DNA of 64,000 nucleotides from Melastoma dodecandrum (lineage: Eukaryota; Streptophyta; Magnoliopsida; Myrtales; Melastomataceae): positions 2,108,001-2,172,000 of the forward strand of contig JARUPY010000083.1 in the NCBI GenBank assembly GCA_029817715.1, in the 5' to 3' direction. Under the pieces are notes generated by a model. That model did not search any database. It was not told the origin of the DNA and saw only the letters and a program-made list of their open reading frames with translations. Every line of letters begins with the position of its first letter. The stretch's first letter is position 1. The translations under genes were made by a program, and so were the position numbers. Positions 57,346 to 64,000 of the stretch are shown here, piece after piece.

Positions 57346-57929
57346 TGCCCGTAGCTGACATGTCTGTGACGATTCTTTTGATTGTCTTAGGTGATCTGAC
57401 GTGTCTTTAACGTCACCTTTTTTTTGCGTACGTGGACAGAGTAATAAACGAAAGAAAAAAAGGGGTTAGGGTTTGGGTTGTTGTACTCAGGTGTTCCTCC
57501 TTTATTAGCTCACAGCTTGTTGCTTCTGCCCTTGGGTTTTTGTTCCTCTTCATCAATTCCTTCATTATTTTTCGTTCCTTTTGTTGGTGTTGTTTGTTCC
57601 TTCCTGTTCCCCAATTTCTTTCCTTCCTTAGGCTGTTTCTTGATTATGTATGGGTTCCTGGGTCGGATTTTCTGAGTGGGATGTTTGTATGGTATTTTCT
57701 AAGTGGGATTTTATAACCCTGACTGGTTTTAATCAGTGTTGTTTTAATCAGCGTTATTTTAATCAGACATACACCTCCATATATAAGTTCAGTCATACAC
57801 CTCCAAACTCAAAAGGATCATCCATACATAAGTTCAGACATACATCTCCATACACTAATTCAAAAGATTAGCCCTACATTTCCATACAAACAGAATATAT
57901 AATCAAAATAAGGGCTGTCCAATCTCATC

Positions 57930-60714
57930 CATTCAGCTTTGTCCGAGCTCAGGGATCATGTCTCCAGTTTCAACTACTGTACTCGAACCTTCACCCCTTC
58001 TCTTGATGTAAGACCTCCTATTATGTCCTTCTTTGCCACACAACTTACACTTCACTCTCCAGTGATGTCCAGAACCTATAATACAGAGTATATTCAATGT
58101 TTAGAAGAATGTCAAAACATATAATAAGGGTTGTTATTTCATACCATAATCCGGATAGATGAGTGTTGCTTCTGTGGCTTCTACAGCTTCTACAGCTTTT
58201 GTGGTTTGCGATTTGCCTGGTTGTGATGATGGTTGTCTTCTGCAGGTTCTCCTGTTGTGTCCTCAGTTGCCACACAGTTTACATGTCATACCCAGTCCCT
58301 TCCTACTCAACTAACCTGAACCTGTCTTTGGGTCCTCCTCTTTGCTTTTCTTTCTGTTTTGTTTCCTAGGTCTTCCAGGTAATTTCTTATAGGGAGGTAG
58401 CCTAATTGGATTGCCATCTACCTCTTGCCAGAATTTACTGCCTTCTAGTGGTTCTAGAACATGCATGTACGCTTGTCGATATGTTTCCATCTTGAAATAG
58501 GGATCAACATAATCCTCTACCCTTCTCTTCATGCACAAAATACTAGACAATGCATGTGTACACGGAATGCCATGTAATTCCCAAAATCTACAACTACTAC
58601 TTCCAGCCCTTAGGTCAACTAAGAACCTATCTGATTCGGCTAAAGGCATTGACACTTCAAATTTTTCAGTGATGGATGGTTTCACCACATGTCTAGCTGC
58701 AAGTTCTTTCATGCTCTCTATGTCTTCCCTGGCATGTTGTGTCTCTAAATCAATTCTCTTAGCAGCAGCCTTCTTCTTCTCTACTTGCCTCACCATTAAA
58801 AGATGTCTAATGCGCTCTAACATATCAATTAAAGGTAATCTTCTAGCGGCAACAATATAAGAGTTGAATGTTTCACACATGTTGTTACTATGTGTACCGT
58901 ACTTGCTGGAAATGTTGAAAAAAGCCTTACAGAAATGATGGGGACCTTGTTTCTGGAAATCTTCAGCAGCTTGGAGGGACCCGGGGACACCATCTCTTCC
59001 AAATTTCATTTCCCTTATGGCAATGTTGAAGTCAACTTCGTTTGTTGCCTTTACGGCTTTGTAGAAACAACTCTTCAGGAATAGACCTCTGTGCTTCACT
59101 TTCCAATTTTGATAGATGTGTCTTGAATAGTTCCTTGACTCGGCATCAGGTGCAAGAGTGCTAATGGCGTTCAACAAACCCTAAAAGAGAATAACTCATC
59201 ATTAGAAACAGTTATTTAAAATACTGAATAGATATAGAGTGCTAAACAGACCTTTTGTTGGTCGCTAATGAAAGTCCAACCATGCCCACTTCCAACACTC
59301 AATTCTTTGAAAAGTATTTCAAGGAATCACTGCCATGAATTCTGGTTTTCTCCCTCCACCACAGCCCATACAATTGGGTACATGCCATCGTTCCCGTCAC
59401 GTCCGACAGCAAACAATAAGATTCCTCCAACTTTTGTTTTTATGAAAGTTCCATCGAATCCCACTAACATGTCTGCACTCTATAAGGAACCCCTTAATCA
59501 AAGCCTCAAATCCTATGAATAATCTCCTAAAAGTAGTGTGTAATCCTGTGGATAATGTTAACTCACAAGACAGCTCAAAACAGCTCCCCGGATATCTGTT
59601 CTTCAGAGCAGCTAAATATGGTCGGAGCTTCTTGAAGTGATCATCCATTGAACCAACCATCAATCCATCTGCAATACAGCATTCCTTGTAACACTTCATC
59701 AGTCCAACTTCAATCGTGTACTTCTTCATTATCTCCTCTTGAATTTCTTTTGCCGTGGCACCAACTCTTCTTACATTACCTTCCACGAACTGCTGAGCTA
59801 ACCATGTGGTAGTAGCTTGCCTATTTTGTATGTTACGTGCACATGTGTGACTGTTCAACACATTTTTTATAGCAAATGACCCATCCTTCTTCAACCAAGA
59901 TCCATAAACTCTCCAGGGACAGCCAGGTTCACATACAGCCTCCTGCTTCACTTTAGAACTTTGCCTCTACCGTAAATTGAAACCATTAGCCATGGCATAC
60001 CTCTGTATAGCATTATGCATCTGGCTTGGTGTCTCAAACCACATTCCAGGTTTGAACTTTATCTGCTTATGATCACAATGTGGATATCAGTTGAGATTTC
60101 AAGTGCTTCTTCTTGGATCCTATTATGGCGGTACCATCGTCTAGAAGTATATCCTCATCTGACTTCTCATATTCAGATTCTTCTACCTCATCAGGTTCAA
60201 CTACATTATTAACAGAACCTTCTATGTCCACATTAACAGCACCACTAACCTCTGTAATTTCAGGATAAAGTCTAGCCATCCTCTCCTGGACATCCACGTC
60301 ATGCAAATCTAAGTCATGTTGTGGCTCTGAGCTACCCACATCTACTTCATCATTGTCAAAAAGCCTAACACTAATATCCCCATCACTGTCAGAAAGACTT
60401 ACTGAAATATCAAGACTGGTGTTCTCATCCAATAGTTCATTGTCAGATCTATTCTCTATCATCGTCCCTTCACAATAAATACTCACAGTCGAACCATCAG
60501 TCCAACTATCGCACATCTCTACAACTTCCTTGTCACTTAAAATTTCCTTCACACTATCATCTGGAAGAGCATACCACATCTTCCTCACACTACAACCAGA
60601 ATCGCCAACGAAGGCTACCAAGGTGAAATAGCCCATCAGATTGCAGTCTATGGTACCATATTTGAACACCCTACCACCAACATACTCAAATCTTCTCCCC
60701 TGCGACACAACCAC
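57930..60714 (-). pseudogene. MuDR-family transposase gene, disrupted
   Basis: Read on the minus strand. 60714-60073 gives a PB1-like N terminus (GRRFEYVGGRVFKYG) and an acidic linker (DGDISVRLFDNDEVDVGS). Then FKPGMWFETPSQMHNAIQRYA leads, past a stop near 59970, into the MuDR domain with CEPGCPWRVYGSWLKKDG and NSHTCARN. The MULE catalytic domain starts near 59460 with a frameshift (GFDGTFIKTKVGGILLFAVG) and a stop near 59330. 59177-58311 holds the rest, including KYGTHSNNMCETFNSYIV, and the SWIM finger SSCRFWELHGIPCTHALS. Beyond, two zinc knuckles are damaged: TCKLCGN-stop-GHNRRTC (about 58285) and CKLCGKEGHNRRSY (about 58045, last Cys to Tyr). No functional transposase is expected. Confidence 0.87.
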
Positions 60715-61096
60715 CTACATGCATGTCCATCGAAAGGCGCTTCATTCTGACCTGTCCACGATCAAGAACAGTTAGGTATGCGCAACAATCCCTTACATCA
60801 ACCGAAGCAAACCAAGTTAAGAACCACTTCAGAAGGAAGCACAATGAAGGAATAACAAAAACAACACAATCAACTTACTGGGAGGAAGCACAACGAAGGA
60901 ATCAAGGAATGACAACCACTCCGCCTGGAATCGTAGAAGAATCGATTACTCCCAAATCACCATCGTAGAAGAACCCTAACCCTAAACCCCCCTTGATTTA
61001 TTTCGTCCCTAATGCCTGATAGTCCACGTAGGAATAACAAAAAAAAACAAATTAATGACACGTCAGATAATCTGTGGTTTAACGTCGACGGAATAA

Positions 61097-61221
61097 CAGT
61101 CGTTACGAATAGAGCCAAATCCAAAAATAAAATCGAAATAAGGTCAAATTCAAAACTTTTTAAACGATATGCCAAAACGTAAAGTTGGCCTATTGATGGG
61201 GCCAAATATCAATAATTTGCC
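61097..61221 (-). repeat. Right TIR of the MULE
   Basis: Inverted partner of 57220-57345. The transposase gene is transcribed away from this end, so this TIR probably carries its promoter. AACCCTAACCCTAAACCC at about 60974 is the matching telo-box-like word just inside. Confidence 0.9.
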
Positions 61222-61230
61222 AAGTAAAAA

Positions 61231-62556
61231 CACTAAATATATCCGCAACATGTCATCTAGCAAAAACGAATGTGTCGGCAGTCCTAGGGACTAAAACGAA
61301 TTTATTCTCAGCCTTTGAAAACGGTCTACATGTATCTAGACTAAATTCGAGACCCCACAATGTTCTTCAAGTCTGGTGAACACAATGATCCCGACATGTC
61401 ACACAACCGGATCCCGACATGTCATACAATATGATTCGTCATGTCAGGCATGACTTGACATGTCAAAACTAATCACACTCGCACCCGACGCAATCCCGAC
61501 GTCTCTCACTTTCAACACTTCAAATTACACTCAATAAGTCATCTCATGCATCCAATCGTAGTTTGTTTTCTATCCCAAGGCCACAACATATTTTTTTCCC
61601 TCATTATCATTATCAGCAATGCAGCATCCGACGACTAAATGCAATACATTAATTAAAACCATATGCAAAGCGTCAAACACAAACAAGTGCAGCGCAATGC
61701 AATGATCATGAATGCATGTAATGCAACTCCACTTTCCAAATTTTTCCTTTATTCCCATCGCAACTCCACATCCGTAACGGGCAACTCGTCCCACATCGGA
61801 CGCCCCACCAAACTCCTCCATTGCAAGATCGCCCTCCAACACCATGGCAAACCTCCAACGAGGCTCCTTCAGCATTAACCGGAAACTCGTACATATACTT
61901 TCGTACACAAGACTCGTGACTAATATCAACCATGTGCTCCTGCACTTAGATGTAGAGAAAAAGATAGTTTCTATGTGAAACCAAAATTAATGATAAGGGG
62001 ATGTCGAGATCAACGCAGACTGTCATGTCAGCACCTTTTCTAGACTTTAGGAATCAAATTGCCCAAATGATAGTACGTGCATCGTATGTTCATTGTTTGC
62101 AGCCTTCGGTATGTGCAGACTATGTTCAAATTGCCATTGAGTTGCGTCAAGGAGATATTGCCAATGAGACAAAAAAAAAGAAAGTGTTAATTACTTGATG
62201 AAAAACATCGTCTTGCTCGAGAAAGTTAACAAATGTGGTATGTGTTCATGGTCGAGTTAGGCGGACATTCTAAGTAATGCACAAAAAAACGGGAATTGAG
62301 AGATTTTTTCTAGATGAACTCGAATGAAATACAACCGTGTGATTGTTTTATTAGAATATCGAGGAAATTCAAATAATCGATTGATGTTAAATGGCATATC
62401 CGAATGATTGAGCGAGATTTGACAGAAATTTTGTTGAATGCAGCGGATCAAACCACCGAACTCGATGGAGGAAATGAGAGACAAAACCTCAGTTGAGAAA
62501 ATTATGGACATTCATTTAAGTTCGAGCTCATTTGTGCATTATTGAGAGGGACAATA
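61231..62556. other. Intergenic region
   Basis: Contains CCCACATCGGACGCCCC (about 61790), an LTR-promoter-like word, and no recognised gene. Frames at 61570-61945 and 62001-62198 lack domains. Confidence 0.4.
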
Positions 62557-63200
62557 TGTTGACACCTCAAAATTATAGGCCTTTGTTCGAGATCGACATC
62601 TCCCTTTGCCAACTCAAAGGGGCAGACGGGGCTGCCCTCGCCCCTGGGAGAGACACTCTCAAAGGTCGATCTCCACCCAATGTTCAGCCTTCATCTCGCC
62701 TGACCTCTATCTCGACAATAATTTCCAAATCGAGTTATCCCATCGCAAACTTGAAGGTGCCGAAGGAGAGACCCACGCTCCTGGAAGAGCCATTCTCGAG
62801 ATGCCCACGATTTGTGGTAGCTCACGTCCCCATCCCACGCCCTCTAGGAGTTTTCTTATATCCCCCACTATCTTTGGCGATTCTCTAAGTTGTCTTAATG
62901 GAATTAATAATTTCTTTTGGTATAAATAGGTGATGTTTCATTCGTTGAAAGATACGATCAATCATGAGTCAAAAAGGCAGTTGATTACTCTTACTCTTTG
63001 CTATCTCCATCCTCTTTCCTTCCTATTATCTCAAGAAGTCCCCAGAAAGCTTCCCTGTCATTCGTCGGCTTTATTGAAAGTAACTTCCTACATAAGAGGT
63101 TATCGTAGCTGGTGCTGCAGTAACCAGTTCAAGCCATCCTCGTTCGATGTAATTTTTCTTTCTGTGAATTCGTAATGTTTGTAAGTATATGGTCTGTTGT
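62557..63200 (+). other. Possible solo LTR with TATA box
   Basis: TGTTGACACCTCAAAATTATAGG resembles plant gypsy LTR starts, and TATAAATAGG occurs at 62921-62930. Two related blocks (about 62605-62665 and 62735-62800, each with GAGAGACNC and CTGGxAGAG words) indicate an internal duplication. No partner LTR or 3' edge was found, so this is tentative. Confidence 0.35.
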
Positions 63201-64000
63201 AAGTCATATGTGCATGTAAATTGTTCTGTTGTGTTAACTATAAATTCAACTTCGCTGAAATTCTTTTCACAACCACTTTCTAAAACACCAATCTTTATCA
63301 CACAATTCGATATGAGTTACATAATACGTAACATGTGTAAAAGGAATTTCAAAGGAATATTTGTCTTTTTTTCATATTACAAATCATTTACAAATTCTAC
63401 GATGGTATTAATAGAATATCTTCATTTTCTAATACTTTGGTCATGTTATGATTTGAGTCAAATTTACAATTATATTTATTGCAATAAGCATTTCTTTCGA
63501 AAACTTCCAATAAATTTTATAAAATTACATTAAAATTATTTATTTTAAAATTCCAAAATAAGTCATAATATATGAAGTTAATAATTTTAAAAAATAGATT
63601 TTATATAGCTTTGCAACTAATTATATCAATAAGAATTTTTTTAGTTAAAAATTAAAATTTAGACCATCTACGGCAAAATCTAAACTTCTGAATTGACTAA
63701 TTAGATTGATATTTCATTACCGGATTGATGAAGTTATAGAATTTTTACATTTACTCAAACAACCTTAGTTCAATTTTAAAATTTTTTATGAAAAATTTAT
63801 TATGAAAAATTTTTTGACCTTAAACCAACCTTAAATTTTTTTAACATTTACTCAAACTGCTGCGACACGGCGAACTGCTGGTCTTTCTCTGACTCACTTT
63901 TCTCTCTTTTCTCTCTTCCATCATTTGGAGATTACTTCTCCTTTTATAGAATCCTAGAAAAGATCTAGAACAAGCATTTACTTTACCCTAGTTTCTAGGT
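63201..64000. other. AT-rich sequence, no feature seen
   Basis: Strongly AT-rich DNA with short homopolymer runs. Nothing can be supported as a gene or a classified repeat. Confidence 0.5.

Larger units (their letters stand above)
57220..61221 (-). mobile_element. Mutator-like element (MULE) with long TIRs
   Basis: A 4.0 kb element. The left end GGCAAATTATCGATATTTGG and the right end (inverted) GGCAAATTATTGATATTTGG start TIRs of about 125 bases that match closely, then more loosely for another 100 or so. Flanks TAGTAAAAG (57211-57219) and AAGTAAAAA (61222-61230) fit a 9-base target duplication with two changes. A MuDR transposase gene reads on the minus strand. Stops in the gene suggest it is no longer autonomous. 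Confidence 0.92.

Noticed and set aside
57432..57716. Hydrophobic 94-codon plus-strand frame just inside the MULE left TIR
   Set aside because: The Phe/Leu-rich sequence comes from T-rich DNA; it overlaps other frames and lies downstream of the transposase gene on the other strand.

Overview
The window is nuclear DNA from a flowering plant, most likely a eudicot. The evidence is GT-AG introns, plant gene families (a peroxisomal M16 peptidase, a CYP71-clade P450, a DUF4220-DUF594 membrane protein) and a dense load of plant transposable elements. I cannot name the species. Only two loci look like host genes that may still be expressed. Most of the rest is nested mobile DNA and intergenic sequence.

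Layout. Bases 1-15320 hold the 3' three quarters of an insulin-degrading-enzyme-like (M16) peptidase gene on the + strand. I place 18 exons, all open and in phase. Its introns carry a chromovirus (2105-5219), two foldback elements, a Tourist-like MITE, one full and one truncated tRNA-derived SINE, and an RNase H remnant. Bases 15321-18850 are intergenic with a third foldback element. Bases 18851-20537 are a CYP71-like P450 pseudogene with several independent lesions. Bases 21890-28640 are a decayed SIRE-like Ty1/copia element with repeat-rich LTR and leader, carrying a SINE inserted in its integrase.

Bases 29396-54292 form a large inverted duplication. Two near-identical arms of about 2.7 kb (29396-32116 and 51520-54292) flank a 19.4 kb spacer. 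Each arm runs from the outer end of a copia LTR, through a truncated copia element, to the region just upstream of a DUF4220 start codon. The spacer holds a 10.1 kb Tat-lineage Ty3/gypsy element (32911-43050) with two RNase H domains and an antisense, intron-containing plant-mobile-domain (PMD) gene. It also holds two DUF4220/DUF594 gene fragments, a small non-autonomous LTR element, a gypsy reverse-transcriptase remnant and a foldback element with a LINE end inserted in a telomere-like block.

Outside the right arm lies the DUF4220-DUF594 gene (54323-56203). It has one 126-base intron and a TGA stop that cuts off a still-open conserved C terminus. Bases 57220-61221 are a complete-looking Mutator-like element with long TIRs, a 9-base target duplication and a broken MuDR transposase gene. 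The remainder to 64000 holds an LTR-like piece and AT-rich sequence.

There is no operon logic here. The relations that matter are nested insertions, gene-fragment duplication around the DUF4220 locus, and an intact peptidase gene that has absorbed several insertions in introns. All homology calls are from reading translations by eye; no database search was run.
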